DNA from: Acridotheres tristis
Lineage: Eukaryota > Chordata > Aves > Passeriformes > Sturnidae
Assembly (NCBI GenBank): GCA_037013685.1
Contig: CM072905.1
Coordinates: 3,669,491 to 3,733,490, forward strand
DNA length: 64,000 nucleotides
Direction: 5' to 3'
The notes under the pieces are model-generated. The model had not been told where the DNA came from and made no database searches. It was given only the letters and a program-made list of their open reading frames with translations. A program made the position numbers and the translations under genes. This document shows, one piece after another, positions 12,701 through 27,700 of this stretch. Each line of letters begins with the position of its first letter. The stretch's first letter is position 1.

Positions 12701-15700
12701 CCACAACAGCCCTTTTTGGCACCCAGCATGGGACTCGAAGTTAGCAACAGATCTGAGCAGTGCATGTTGAAACAAGTTTGTTACAAGCGTTCCTTACAGT
12801 TTAATAACCGCTGGTCACTGTGTTGATTTGTTTGCTCTCAGAGCTGTGTTCTCCAACACTTTGCTTGCACCACTGCACGCTGTTGTGTTTGTTGCCTTCG
12901 GGGCAGGGCTGAGGGTATTGTTTGAACTCACTTGGTCAGGTCTCAGCGCTGCCATCACCTTTGTGTGGGGAGACACCTGTTGGGAATTATTCACAATTAC
13001 ATCTTTTACTCGATTCCTGGGACAACCAGTCTATGGAGGAGAGACATCTTCCCACAGCCTCCCTTTCTTCTCCAGCCTAATTATCAGAGCATTTGAGAAT
13101 TAGGAAAATTTTGAGTACGCTTGGGATGTTGGAACCAGCATGATCCTATTGATGGGGACCAGCAAGTGACTGAATGTGGTTCAGCTCTTGTTTAGGGTCA
13201 AAAAATTATTTGCAGTTACTCCAACCCCCACGACAGGCACAGTGGGCACTCAAACTGCAGTGATAGGCACTGTGGCCACTCCAACCCTGGCAGCAAGCAC
13301 TGTGATTACTCACCCCAGGGTGGGTGATGCAGCTGAACCAGAAGACCAACCCCTGTCTGTAGCAGTTGCCCCTCAAAAAAGAAAGAGAAATGCACAGGAA
13401 AGATGGCTTGTTTAGTAAAGAAGGACAGAGCAGGGTCATGACAAGAATAGGAGGAAAAGGCAGAACAAGAGGCCCTTGATTCCTATCCCTGAGTGAGCTG
13501 TGGGATATGCAAAAGGATTTCAGCCATCACCCAGGTAAGCATGTTATCACGTGGCTGCTCTGATGCTGGGATAAAGGGGTGTGGAATTAGAGGGTAGAGA
13601 AGCCAAGCAGCTGTGATCATTTTCCAAGGAAGGGTGAACTGACAAGGTGGTTGGAAGAGTAACACAACTCCTCAGGCTCTGGAGGCAACTCTTGTCAAGG
13701 AAAGGTATCTCTTCAAGGAAGATGTTGTTTCATGCAGGCAAGTAGACCATAATGGAGAGAGGTACCCAGTACAGCAGGGAATTAGCCATGCTTAGAGGCA
13801 GATAATTTATTATGACCCAAACAACACACGGTCACTCACAGATCCAGAGGAAGTCTAATGTGCACAAACCATGTATCAGAAACTTGTACACCAGAGTGCA
13901 CCATCATCTTACACCAGCTCACTGGCAGTGTTGTCTGGAGACATAGAGGCACCAATGGTGGAGGCAGTGGCTTGCCAGCTCTAGCAGTACACAAAAAAAT
14001 CTCTTTATCCCTTGGCCCTGCTGTGGAGAAACCAGTTGAGCAACTCAGAGAAGATATAGATTCTACTCCCCACATACACAGTCCAGAATCTCAGCTGGTA
14101 ACAGAAAGTGTTGTTTGGTCAGGGGAGGATATTGAGGGTACACATCAGGGGAGACCCTCGTTTTTCCTGCAGGCCTACAGAGACAGATGAGGAAGTGGGA
14201 TGGAAATTCTACCTCAGCCCTGCATGAATTGCAAGGAAAAATAATCACAAGAGGGGGTTCTTTGAGGAAAGTTGCCGCTGCTGTCTGCGGTGGGCAGTTC
14301 CTCAGATTGGAAGGGCTGATCTTACTCCTGATCCTATGGAAAGGAATTCTACTCCGTTTTCACAAGAAGCAAGTTGGATAAACCCATGACCAAGACTAGG
14401 GGGGCTGTGCCTCCAGCCATGTGGAAGAGAGAGACAGCCTTGTTGGCTGGACTGTGTGGATCACATGGCCCGTAACGTCAGCGCCCCAGGAGAATAAGGC
14501 TGCAGCAGATACGGGTGCTCAGTGTACCCTGATGTAATCAGGCTGTGAAGGGACAGGAACCACTTGTGTTTCTGGAGGGAGATTCCAAGAGCTGACTGCT
14601 GGAGGCTGAAATCAGCCTGACTGGGAGTGTGTGGCAAAAACCCCACTGGGACTGGCTCAGAGGTTCCATGGGCATAGACTACCTCAGGAGCAGATACTTG
14701 AAGGACCCAGAAGAATCCTGATGGGCTTTCAGTATAGCAGCCTTGGAGATGGAGGAAATGAGGCAACTGTCTGGTCCCACCTCTTGGAAGACCTTTCTGT
14801 TATGGGGTTACTGAAGATTGAATAAAGCAGATGCTGGTCGCTATCACAGCACAGCCCCGGCGGCAAAACTGCACCGAGCCTGGGACTGAGGGAGGTGCTG
14901 ATCACTGCTAGGGCATCCCTTGTTTTCCTGGGGGTTTATCCTTCTCTCTCTCTCCCTCTCTCCTTTTCATTGCTATTATTATTATTAAACTGTTCCTATC
15001 TGAATCCATGGGATTTATCTTTTTCCAATCCTCCTCCCCATCCATGGCAGGGCAGGGGAGTGAGCTGTGTGATATTTAGCTGCCATCTGGGGTTAAAGCA
15101 CGACACCTGCTTTATGATAGTGGTGCAATATTTCTGTGTATAAAGGGCTGTGAGCCTTGCTTCACATGAATATAGCTTTTTACAGCACACACCTGCAGAC
15201 AATAGATGGTTCTGCTCCATGTACCACCTGCTAACACAACAACAGGATGAGGAAATACTCTAAAAATAGAAAAAAAAGCCAGCTAAGTGAAATACAAGAA
15301 TGTCAGGTCTGTATCTGAATGCATTTAAATATGGAGTAAAACTGAAAATACAGAGGTCTTAAAGAAGCATAATGCAATAGGGAACATTTTTGACCTTGAC
15401 ATTTCCTTGTGGTTCTCCTGAAGCAAAGGCAAAATTTTCCATTAGTTTCAGTGATTAAGAATATGTGGTGGTCAGCACAGACAGTGACTGATCTTCACAC
15501 AGAATCATATTGTTGGTTTCATTGGCTGATTTTGGATAATTACATCAAATTTTATTGGTTTGTTTTGCAGTTCTGCCTTGGCTCCAAACTTGACAAATGA
15601 AAAACTAACAAGACAGCCCAGTGATGGAAACTACTATTCAGGTAGGATATTTTGCTATAAGACTGTTAGAAAGTGGTTTTAAGGTTTAATTAAACATTTA

Positions 15701-18700
15701 TTTAAAGTTTTGGACTTCATAGTTATTGTTTGGATGGAGCCCAAGGTTTTGGGCATACAGAGGGATACCAATAACATTGTCCAAGGTATCTTCTGTAATT
15801 TTGTTTTTGTACAGTTTTTATGAGCACGTCTTACACAGATTGGTTTATAAGTCTGCTCAGACACTTCTCCCAGGCAATCAATTGATAATATCACAGATGG
15901 AGAAATCATGGTAAAAGAAAATTACTTTCTGCTTTTCACACAGCTGCAAGAAAATTATTTCAGAGAGGAAATCTGAGCTGTGGCACATGGTCCTGTGATG
16001 TGGCTGCAGTATAGAGACGTTAACTTGCCTGGGCAACTTTCATTGTAGCAATGGCAGGTGGGACATGATGTTTAGAGCACCTGACATAGACAAAGTTGCC
16101 CCTTGGGTGTCTGATAGCTGATTATTTTAAAAGCCACATTCTTCCCACCTGAATGTCTTAGGTGGGAATCTAAAAGTAGAATCTATTATATAGAAATACA
16201 GATAATGACAGTGGGAATTGCAGCTGTGTAACTCATTTATTTCATTGGTTACAATAAATATTTTGTCAGTTCAATTTTGGCTTTCATATTTTAGGATCAG
16301 GTTACATTGAAGATAATGAAAACCACATGAAATCAACTGATGAGAGTAAAGGTAATTCCATACTTAAACAATAGATTTAAAAATTATTTTATTATTGAAA
16401 GCCTTGATGTTTTCTAATGGTAGGAGTGAGGTAGTAATGATAGGGCCGTCCTTTTTTTCCCATTTCCAAAATGACACTGATAGGACCCTTTTATCAATTG
16501 TATTATGGAGTGTAATTAGCTGTGCTGGATCCCAGGCCATCATTCAGATTTGTTTAAAAACCAAGATTTTCTACAGATTCCTGTTTCTTTTATTTCTCTG
16601 TCCTTTCTTCACTTCCCTGGATCTTGAAATATTTAAGAATTAAATCTAAAAATAACCTGCTATGAAATCTGAATAAAATAATCTGCCAAATCAGTTCTGC
16701 AAGATTTCAGTCTGAATGACTGCTATGGTTCCTTCCAGCTCCTACAGAAATGTGGCAGAAAACCATCCCCACCCTAAGCTGTTCCTGGTGTCTGTTGTAC
16801 CCAGGTAGCCTGTACCTGTCAGTCAGTGGTCTTTAGAAGTCTGATCTGATCATTGCCAGGCTTTCTGTGGCAGAGGAGCATTTTGAGGAGGAAGATGGGT
16901 TCCATTCCAAATGTTTTGTGGGGGGCTTGGAGGCAGCTTAGGAGAAAAGTGCTGAAATTGGCTAATTGGCAAAGCAGAACTTTGGAGAATGAGAGGTGAT
17001 GAGGAAGGCCATGAAAGGCATAAAGATGGCTTGAAATGTGAGAAAAGTGGAGAATGGGAAATGTCCTGCCATAGGAGCCACAGAAAACGAGGAGGCAGTG
17101 GCAGGGAGAGAAAGGGAAGAGCAGCTGGAGCAGGAACATGGGAGAAGCTCTGGTAATTCCCTACTCCATTTTGTGTCGTGCCACTTTTGAAGGTGTTACA
17201 TTGCAAGTGACAGTTTTAGGCACAATTTGCATGTCCCATAGTTTCAGAAATCTTCCTTTAGTTGGTCCTCTGCCCTTCTGAGTGGGATGACCCTCAGGAA
17301 TGGGCTGGCCTTACAATTTAGCAGAGTAACTCCCATCTGCCAGCAGCAGGGCCTGGTCCTGCACCTGTCACAGTCAACTGGGACTTGTCCATTAATTTCA
17401 GTGGCAGCAGGATCAGGCCCACAGCTCAAACGAAGCGTGCAGTCCTACAAAGAAACATCTTCTTGATATTTTTGGGGCAGGACCTGACCTTGAGAGTGCT
17501 GAGGTGGATTACACTGAAGTTGAAGTCTCCTCGCTTGATCCTCACAGAGGTAATAAACTGTCCAGCCTCTATGGTTTATTTGTGGGAGCAATTTTGGGGA
17601 TGTTGCTGCTCCCTGACACTGACCTGGGAATGCCAGGGTTGTGCTTTGTGTGCTGACAGTGTCCTGCCAGTAGTGGCTTAAATGATGCTGTGGCTCCTGT
17701 GCTGCTGTTCTTGCAGTTCTTCCCCTGGGATCATTCCCATTTGCAGGAGGTCTGTGTGGAGCAAGGCTCCCAGCTGGAGCTGTGGCTCTGAGCAGAAGGC
17801 AGCCTGCTGTTAAATATTCACTTTAAAGAGATCAAATTCACTGAGGGCCACTTGAGGTTGCAACAGGGTAAGATAATGGAGAGAACAGAAACTAGTGGCA
17901 TTTCCTCCTTTCTAAAGGAACTGGTTGAAGGGTCAAAGCTGTAATTCACTTGTGATAGAGAAAGGAGACCAGTGTTGATTTAGTCTCTTGGTCTGGAGAG
18001 GCCTGGAGACCATCCTGGATTTTGTGGCACTGTAAACAGAGAAATGAGGATATTGATGCCCAGATAACTTTGTCCTCCTCCCTGCAGTAACCTGACTTCA
18101 GAGCGTGGGGCTGAGGTACATGTCTGCAACCTTGAAGGAGAAATATCCATGGAAATTTATTAACCACCCAAATGCTCACTTCAATCATTCTGTGTCATCT
18201 GGAGAACTCCAATGCCCTTATGGCCTTGTGTTGGAAGCTGTTAAACCTTTCAGAAATTTGCAAAAAGCTCCAAGTAGCTGAGACTGAATAAACCCTGCAA
18301 GAGAAGTTTGTGCTCTGCTCTTGCTTCTTTGCTTCAGCTGAATGAGAAGCAGACTGAGGAAGAAATGGATAAATTTCCTTCTTCCTGGTAGGAAGGAATA
18401 GTCACTTATTTCAGAGACCAAAGACATGATTGTTTAGCTGGTAGCACAGATGTTTGGGCAAGAGTGCTCACCCTTGGAGCTTGGCAGCCAAGCCCTCCTG
18501 GAACAGCCAGTCCTCCTGTCCTTTCTGTTTTCTCTTCCTGCTAGCATTCATCACAGTCTTCCCTGTGTTTTAAGCAGGTTATTTACCCACCTCTACTAAA
18601 TCTGCACTGAAGGACCAGAGTTGTTGTCTTCTTCAGAACAGGATAATAATTGTTCCAACTGTTTCTGAGTGTGCACTACAATTCTACAATGGTGTAGAAT

Positions 18701-21700
18701 AGTAAGATATGATAGTGCATTAGTTAAATTAAAAGCCCTATTAAAGTCAAGATCAACATCTATAAAAACAGCATTTTCCATTGTATATCCATTCTTGATA
18801 TATAACACTATTCCTGTATATCAGACTAAGTAATGACAGTATCTGTGCTCTGTAGACAGAACCCCTTTAAACCACAGAATAATGTTTGCTATGGTGTGTA
18901 AATGAGATCAGATTATTTTCATTGAGTGCTGCCTCATGCTCCAGACCTGTGCATGGCACACAGAACACTGTAAGATAGATTCTGTAAGACTGGACTGTGT
19001 TTGAGTATACATAGATAGGAGCAGTTCCCTGATGGATTTCCTTTGTTGCCCCAGGACACAGTGGAGTGCTTTGGTTATGGAAATGGAAACTGCACTGGAA
19101 GTATTTAATGTGCTCCTCTCTGAAAGCTTAAATAGAAGGAGTTGTATGAAACCAAGTCATTTCTTGGGAAAAGAGAAGCAAAACCAAGTTTCTTAAAATT
19201 CCCTTGTAATAATCATGTACACCCACAGAGACAGTTTGGCCACAGGACTGCTACTGCTACTTCTGCTATGTTGGTGTTATTGCAAGGTTTTGTTTCCAGT
19301 CATTATATTGTTTCATGGCTGTCTGTGGGTGTGACCAGCCCTTCCTAGGGAACAGAACGTGCAGATTGTCACCTTCTCCAAATCCCTGTTACATCTCTCT
19401 TGATTCCTCTATTTTCTGAATGAAGACAAAGCAAATCACATTTATCTTTTCTCTGGGCACATCCAGCAGCTTACACATAGAGTCTGATTCTTTCTGCCTT
19501 TTGAGGAACTGCAGATTTCTTTGATCTTTCTGGCCTAACCTCAATTTAATTTATCTTTCCAATCATTTGTTCCTCCTGCCACTGTTGTCAATGTCAATAC
19601 TGATGTTAGCAGGAGAATCATATTCTGAGTACTGTGAAAGGCTACTGCAATAAATGCTGCAGTATCTAAGCTGTAACAGTTGCCTTAATGTCACTTCTGG
19701 GAATTGCAATTGATTGAATGTCACTTCAAAACAAGTTGAAATTATTGTAGGAGGATGTACACTTTGTCTATCAGTAAAGAATTACCTACATTTGAAAATA
19801 CTGTTTTTACCCTCTTTTTCAAGTCATGTCTGAGCTATCTGGTAATTTCTGGCATACTTCTTTCTGGAATTCTTAAATTCAATACTTACCAAGTTTGTAT
19901 GCTTGACACAAATATAGTGCTTGTTTTTTTCTAAAGCTTAGTTGAGAAAAAAGATGGCAAGGTGATTTAGACTCTTTCTTGTGAATCTGAGCAAAACCAA
20001 AAGCAGGGGCTAAAGTCAGATCAGGAAATATCCCTAAAGTGACACGGCAGAAACTGCTAAACATGGCTGAGTAAGAATGTTCTCCTTATTTTACTTTTAT
20101 ATCTGGTTAGTTATCAGCAGGGTGGCAACATTATAAAGTTAGTGGGAACAAAATGTCAAATCATCCAAGTAATTTCTCCTGGCACATTTTTTCAGTGCTA
20201 AGAAAACTTTTGGAAGATTGACAAAGGAAATAACACGGGCAGTGGCATTGTATCACAGTATAATGAAATGGGTCTGATAAAAAAAAAAAAAGCAAACTAA
20301 GGAAAATGCCTCCAACCAAATCTTTGCACAGAGTCAATAGGAGTAGGTTTAGGACTGTAACCTGCTAAAATTCAAAATGAGCTACCTTTTATTAAAATTC
20401 CAAGAAGATTAATTCTTACTTCACTGGAAACTGAATTGATCATTTAAGCAGGAGTCTGTAAGCATTTGAAATATGCCTTGAGATCTTCAAATTAATTTGC
20501 AAACAAAGTTCATCCCAAACCTGCAACTTTGAAAGTTGTGATTAGACACTTGGGGAAGTGTAGCTGCTATTGTTTAAATTAATAGCAGTTTTGCAACTCC
20601 ATTCAGATGTCTTAGCTCACAGCATTTAAAGGATGCTGAACAGAATTTTTAAAAATTAATGAAATTATCTTTGGGAAATCAGAATGTGTTGCCAGAGACA
20701 CTTGGGTTCTTCAGGGCAATACAAAACAGCAACAGTCCTGTCTTTGAGTCTTCAAATCATTATGTCTGAATTCTTTAAATGTTGGGAGTTTTTAATAGCT
20801 AAAGCACAGGATTCTGTATCAAGAAATGTGAATTTCTTTCCTTTTTTTTTTTTTTTTTTTTGCAAAGAGGAAACAAGAATTAATTTTTTTTTAAATTTAA
20901 CGTTAACTAGAAAAATTTAACTTCTTGGTTTCCTGAAGGTCCACAGAAATTGGAGGTGATACTGGTAGAATTCTGAGGTTTTCTAGGAGGCTCAGTTTAA
21001 CTGAAATGAATGAGTGTTTCTGAAGTGCTTTGAGCTCCATGAGCAGCAAACTCCTGGTCCCTGCCATCACAGACCTTTACAGCAAGTGAAGAAAGTGGTT
21101 TTAAATGCACAATTCTGGAGCACCTTGATTGCCCAGGGATATTTAAACTACAGCCATACAATAAATCCAGGGGATTGTTCTAATCTCCTACTAGCCAGAA
21201 GTTTATTCTGACCACAGAGAAAATGATTCTTGTTATTTTCAGGCCTTTAGACAAGGCTCTGTCCAAAAGGAGACCTTTCCCAAAAACAATAAATGGAGGC
21301 TGTGCAGTGTGAAATCTGTAAATATTCTTCTGAGACATTTCCCAAAGCACAGCAATTAAATTTTTTTTTATGCCCTTAAGATTTAATCAGGCTAGTTGCC
21401 AAAAGGCTTTGTAGTTATTCTTCCAAGTGATAGATCTCCTCAGGGCTAGGATCCCTAAATCCTTAGAACAAATTGAAGAAGTTGTTCAAAGTGATCCAGA
21501 GGAACTGTTCTCTCTAGTGCTAGGTTCTCTGTGAAATTAAAGTAGTATTGGTTCAAGTTCAGAAGAAGATTATTAGAATGTTGAAGTCAAATTTAGAAAG
21601 GGAAGCAGATTTTCATCATCATTTTTATATAGAAGGGGAATTCTTCTCTCAGACCCTTACAGGCTGGGTTTGGGGAGGGGGTTGTACTTGCTTTTTCAGA

Positions 21701-24700
21701 CTCCACAGGCCCATTGCTGCTTATGTAGCTGCTGCTTCTGAAAGTAAAAAAGTGTGCTCTGTTTGTTCAAGGAGCTTTTCATAAGGCAAACGAAAAGAAA
21801 AAAAAAGAAAATAAATTGATTCTGTGCCAATACATTTTCCAGCTCCTGAACAGAAGGGGACTGACACAGTTTATAGTGAAATCAGGAAAACTAATAATGG
21901 TAAGTAAGCTAGTGAAAAATTAATCACTTTAAGGAAGCATGTATGTAGAGGTTAGGGATAAATTTGTGACTGAATATTTTATAAGATAATATTTAGACTG
22001 AATATTTAAAATGTAAGTGCCATAAAAAAAGAAGAGCTGCAAGTCACATAGGAACATACCAAAGTGCAGCTACAAAATCACAGAAGTTGATAAATTGCAT
22101 GACACCTTCATGGCTCCTCATAAATCAGTGATATTAATATTTGTAACATCTACTTCATCAGCCCATTTGTGCTGGATCTGCTGAACATTTGGGCCATACA
22201 TCTGGATCTGAATCTAGATCCCTGTTAGGGATCAGGATCCTGTTATCTCAAGCTGCTCAAGAGAAACATTTGTCTCTTAATTATGTTTGTCACATGCTAT
22301 AAAATATTCCATTTGCTTTGGATGTAGCTCCAGCAAATATCTATCAAGCCTCCAACAACAGCCTCTAAAAACCTTTAAAGCAATATGATCATTTCAGCAG
22401 CTCCTCTAACACTGACATGGGCAGTAGCAGCTTGCTGGCAATTACTGACTATAAATGTTCTGGCACTAATGAGTTCAGAGCCAGTGGGTTAAAAGTAGGT
22501 TATTTCATCATAGTTTGTCAAAGTCTAAATCAGAAAGGATTTCCTCTCCTCTCTTTGTGTTAGGAAGTCTAGATTTGTAAATATTAGGGCTGCAAACTGT
22601 TCTCATTTTGTCCCCATTCAGATTTTGTTGTGTGCCATTTTTAATTTTTGGTTGTTGTGCTTTAATTTTTCTATTTTTTTCTATAAGGCATTTCCCACCT
22701 CTGACACAATATTCTGTCTCTGAGGAATCTTTTATGTCAGGGTCTCCACGTACTTTAGAAAACATTACTTAATTTTCCCTTGTTAGGACTTACATGGCAA
22801 TTTTTATCTCTATTTTACAGCTGAATAAACAGAGAGATTAGGTCATCCATTTAAGGCAAAGTGTTTAGAGGGTGACAACAGTGGCAAAGCAATCCTTGGT
22901 GCTGTGCCTGTGTGTTGTACTCATTTTTCACAGCCTTGCAGTGAAAATCAGAATATCTTTCACACTTAAGTGTGTGGCCAGGCACTTCATGCTGGACCAC
23001 CAAGAGAAAAAGCAGTTTATTTTAAGGCTAAGCCCCAAGGCCACAAATGTTCTGAAATGTTCTCCAGTGAGTGTGAACTGGACCTATAAAAAGCTGCACA
23101 AGCTGCTGTATAACTCTCACCTGCTCTGCCCAGGTGTGAGGGTGACTATGACCCCACCACCAGCCCTGGTTTTGGCACACCAGAATGGGTTATGTACCAG
23201 AAGGATGTAAAATCCAGGTTGGTACAGCAGAGCTGAAATTCAAAGAGCACTTAAAAAGGCTGTAATAGCATAAGGTGGGAACTTCAGTAAACTGGGATAT
23301 GATTGAAAGGCTGAGCTGAAGTAGCCAGAGGATCTGCAAACACCCCTTAATCTTGCAGTCCACCTGCTCCTCTGTGCCTAACATTCTGCAGTTTCAGTTA
23401 TTCTTGGAAACACAGTCCAGGTTTATTGTTTCAATCACGTCTGTTTTTCCTGACTGATACACAGGAAAAGTGTTTCAATTAGATAAGCAGTGCATCACCC
23501 AGCAGTGCAGTGCTACAGTTCATGTAACACTGCCTTGGATTTTTGATAGGCTGTGTGTTTGTGAGCTGGCAAAGTGTAAATGCAGTGGAGGATCCCTATG
23601 AAATATTCTGTCTACTTTAATATATATTAATATAAGCTTATTAAATGATGCCAATTGTGACAGATGTTGAACATAGCTAGGGGGTGCAGAAGTTGATTTA
23701 CCATTCTATTTTTTTATATTTTTGAGCAAAAGCCCAGGAGTACAACCTGCTTGAGGAAGGCAATGATTCAGACAAACGTGTCCTTGGGGAAATCACATGA
23801 GTTTAGAAATTGGTGTCAGCTACACAGTTTGACAGATTTAACCCCTAAGACCTATGTAACATTTTATTATTATTTATTTGTAGGTAACTGTTGTGGTTCA
23901 ATTAGAATTGAGTGCTTCATAATCAATTTTGTCTTATGAAGGGTGCATTCCAGAAACTGTGTGCCCTAGAGAGGAACAGTCAGTAGTTGTTATGTCTGAC
24001 ACAATTCTTTATGACTGAGCTAAAACATTTTTCCTCTTCATTTTTCTGACAACTCTCACTGCTATCCCCAGTAAGGCAGATGCCATAGCAGTAACCAACT
24101 CCTGTATTTTGAGCTGTTGATTGTTCTTATCCAAAATCTGCACCATGAATCCATAGTGCTGGTAATACTCTGAGTTTTCCCAAGCCCCAGGCCATTGGCA
24201 GTGTGCTGAGCATCTGTCATTACTCCTTCTCTTTTTATTTTCCTGGTGCTGGCTATTTATCTCCTGCTTCCACCATCTGAGTGCCTCCACCACACTGTGG
24301 GTAAATTCCCCATCCTCCCTGCTGTGCTGTTTTCCTCGTCCTGAGTGCCAGGACTCAGGAGGTGGTTTTACATTAGGGATGGTCAGAAACAAACTGTCAA
24401 ATGCACATTTCAAATCTCAAAAGACCTGCATGTGGTTAACTACAGTTAACTGATTTGCAGTGGGAAAAGTGGGTAATATGTGAAATTCCATTCTGGTCAG
24501 GTATGTTTTGATTGAAAGTCAAATAATGTCAGTCTCTGGTTGGTTGGATGCTGGATTTCCTCTGCTGTAATGAGAGTTTAAGGAGGATGCTGCTCACTTT
24601 GTCTCTGCAAGCAAGAGCAAGATAAGAAGTTGTCCTTGCATTGTTATTGAAAGATTAATTTAATTCAGAAACATATTTAGTGTTCAGGATGTTCACTCAG

Positions 24701-27700
24701 GTATTGTTTTAAAGCCTTTTCTAGACCACCGGGCTGCTACTTTAATATTTTACATAAAATACCAAAAACTTCAAGCCTCGACTTGAAATCAGACCTTCCA
24801 TCCAAATGGCAGTTTGGGGAATGGTCACAGTTAGTGCCATTCAGGTCAGTAACACCCTTGTGTAAAAGTCCTTCAGGCTTACCAGGATAAACTAATTTCC
24901 TTCAAATCCTGCTTTGTTTGGTTGCTCCGTGAAAAAGCCAAAGCATATTGTGAGTCAGGAATATCCAGCCCAGTCCCAAAGTTGCTGCTTTTTGTTCAAA
25001 AAGAAGTGATGTGGTCCAAAACTTAAGGAAAACAGGCAATTGTCTAAATGCCCAGGCTGCCAGGAAGGATAAAGTGGCCGTGGCCACTCCTGTGCTGGAG
25101 TCCAGCAGCCCGGGCTGGCAGCTCTGCCCGAGGGAGGGTCAGGATGTGTCACACACGAGTTCAGCTGCCTGGGTGGAGGCTCTTTCAGGCATGATTTATT
25201 TCCATCACACCTTTCATCTTCCCAAGGGGCAGTAGGGGCAGGAAGCCCAAACATCTCCATGCTGGTTCTTTATCTCAGCTCCAGCCCTTCCCTCAAGGTT
25301 GATCCCAGTTCTTGGGGTAGCACAGTCCTGTTCATGTTGCTGAGAGGAATTAGAGCCAAGTCCAGCTCACAGATTTCCTCACGTTTTTCCAGGACACTTC
25401 CTGTGGAAGATGATGTTATTGGTATATTCTTGCTCCTTCAGTGAACTCTGCCTTTGCTGTGTGTCAGACCCAAAGCTCACAGCAGCCAGTGATAAGCTTT
25501 GCACTGATTTTATGTGCACTGGACTGAGCTCATTGTGGCTTATTGCAAGATAACAATTCCCAATTTCTTATTAGGAAAGTGGAAATCCAGCAAACAAAAT
25601 GCAGAGCCAGCCTTTATGCTGCTAAGTCTGGAAAAATGAATTGGTCACTTGGAAGCAATTGCAGCAGTGAGACAGGAAATTCTAAGAGTCCTACAGCAAC
25701 CAACAATGTACTATGGAAAAATAAATATATCCCAGTGGAAAGAGGCATGAGAAATCCCCATTGCATTCAGAGGTTTGGAACAAATCTATTTGAAATCAGC
25801 TCTAGCAATCAGGAAATCTGCTCAAATACTTTCCTGCTACTGAGCCTCAGGTTTACCACCTACATCTTAGCCAGAATTTCCCACTGAATCCTTTTCCAGC
25901 ATAGAAAGAACTCACTGGGTCTGAGGATTCATTGTGTTGTTCAGAACTCAGGTATTATGAGCACACGATAGTTGCAGGCAGTCCAAACCCATGAAAATAA
26001 CTTGTCCTCTCTCCAGTATAAAAACTCTTTGGATATTTATGTCTCTAGACATATTCTAGACTAAGGCCTGGATCTGTGAGACATTGATTCCGGAGCCAAA
26101 TGCTCACAATAGCTTCAGCCAAAAATCAGGCAAAGCCAGATGGTTTCAGTGAGGCACAAATATGCAGGGAGCTTCTGACCTTGCTTGAACCTGCAGTGCA
26201 GAGCTGGATTACGTGCATGCCCCGTGTCAGAGCTGTTCCCAAGCTGCCTGCCAAGATTCCCTGATGGAAGCTACTGCTGCCCTAAAGGGCTTGGCTGAAC
26301 GTTGTGTGTGTCTGCAGCTCAGCACCTTTGGTTCCTACTCTGACATCTTGGCTTGGAGGTGGCTTGGAGGTGGATTTGTAATTGCAGCTGTTTAGGCACA
26401 TATTCTCCTCTCCATAACCTCTAGCAACAAGAAATGGTAGAGCAGGTGTCTTAAATTCCTGCTATATGTACTCCCTTGTAAAAATGTGTTCTTTGAATTT
26501 AAAACCCGATCAACTGGAATCAATAGCAAGAGTTTAGATCCATCAGAAGTCCATAAAGCCACCTACCTTTTTTAGACTTGGGAATATGTTAGAAATCACG
26601 AGTATCAAACCTTCAGCTCTGATTCCTTTCACAAAACATGGAGCTTCTACAGAAGCCTGACCAATATTTCTGTGTGTCTAGAATCCAGCATTTCTCAATT
26701 CCCCATTTTTGGCCGGAAGGGAAGGCCAGGTGTTACGAAAAATCAGTTCTACAGTAAAACTAGTAAAAAAGTAAAATCACCTCTTTTTTTCACACCAAAA
26801 GCACTGTATCATTGTGCCTTTTTTGGTGGCTACCTGCCCTGAGTGGTACCTGGTAGAAATCACCTAGGCTGCCAGCAGCACGTCCCTGGACACAGTGTGA
26901 CATTTCCTGGCAGAGCTGTGACACTCAGCTGGCCAGCCCCAGTGCTCTGGATGTGGGTGACAGGTAACAAGGAGGCAGGATCGCTGTCACTGTGACCTCC
27001 AAGCTTTGGGTAGCCAACATCCCGTTGTTTGAAGTCTGGAATTTACACAAAATTTCTCATTTCCTCCTTCCTGTGAGAACAATACATTGTGACAGACTAA
27101 ACGACAGCTTGTTAATGCCTCACTTCGTAAACCTTATGTATGGTTTTGTGCACTTAAAGCCAAGCTTTGATGTAGCACTGGGTGAGCGGTGATTTTGTTC
27201 AATTTTGTTGGCTTTCAGGACAAAACAATGCTTTTGTGTGTGTTTCATGTGTCTTCTTATTTTTGTTTCCCAATGTCTAAACATATGTGGATCGATCCTG
27301 CCAAACACTGAGATCAATTTTATACTGAAATTGAGTTCATGCACTGCTGTAAGGTGCTGTAGTCACCTCAGTTTTTAATCTTTTGCTTAGGGTAAAAATT
27401 CTGGGTAGAAAACTCTGAATGTACCGTGCCAGAGACCTTCACCTGTGTTCAGTTTCCTTGTTGCTTCTGCTGGCTGACAAGGGAGTTTCTAAAAGGCTTT
27501 TATTAGGGTCTAATAATGGTAGTAGTACTCTGCATAACGTCCTTCCTTTAGTGATTTCAGGGAACTTTCCAAAATTTACGTATGTGTTCTGCCTACGGAA
27601 GACTGATTTTTAAATTTGCTATTTAACAATATATAATTTGAAAAAAACATAGATTCAGAAACTCACTCCCATTTATATAAAAAATCTGGGAAGATTGACC

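Larger units (their letters stand above)
12122..15105 (+). mobile_element. Decayed endogenous retrovirus in PECAM1 intron 10
   Basis: A retroviral provirus remnant in the same orientation as PECAM1: a near-complete 5' LTR, a primer-binding-like site, about 2.1 kb of decayed internal sequence, and a partial 3' LTR that repeats the last part of the first one. The internal stretch at about 13,480-14,100 reads in broken frames like a gag remnant of the common avian ERV group that carries this LTR; several stops and shifts interrupt it. No pol or env frame of useful length remains. No clean target-site duplication was found: the flanks CCTTCC and CCTGCT match only partly. Family assignment is by recognition, not by a search. 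Confidence 0.82.

Noticed and set aside
18596..18808. Minus-strand frame with a D-x-D-F-N-R-A-F stretch recalling the reverse-transcriptase core of CR1
   Set aside because: The resemblance covers fewer than 20 residues and neither flank continues like a reverse transcriptase; no CR1 3' end is nearby.
25543..25887. 114-codon plus-strand frame in intron 14
   Set aside because: No recognised domain, no acceptor/donor arrangement in a compatible phase; consistent with chance.
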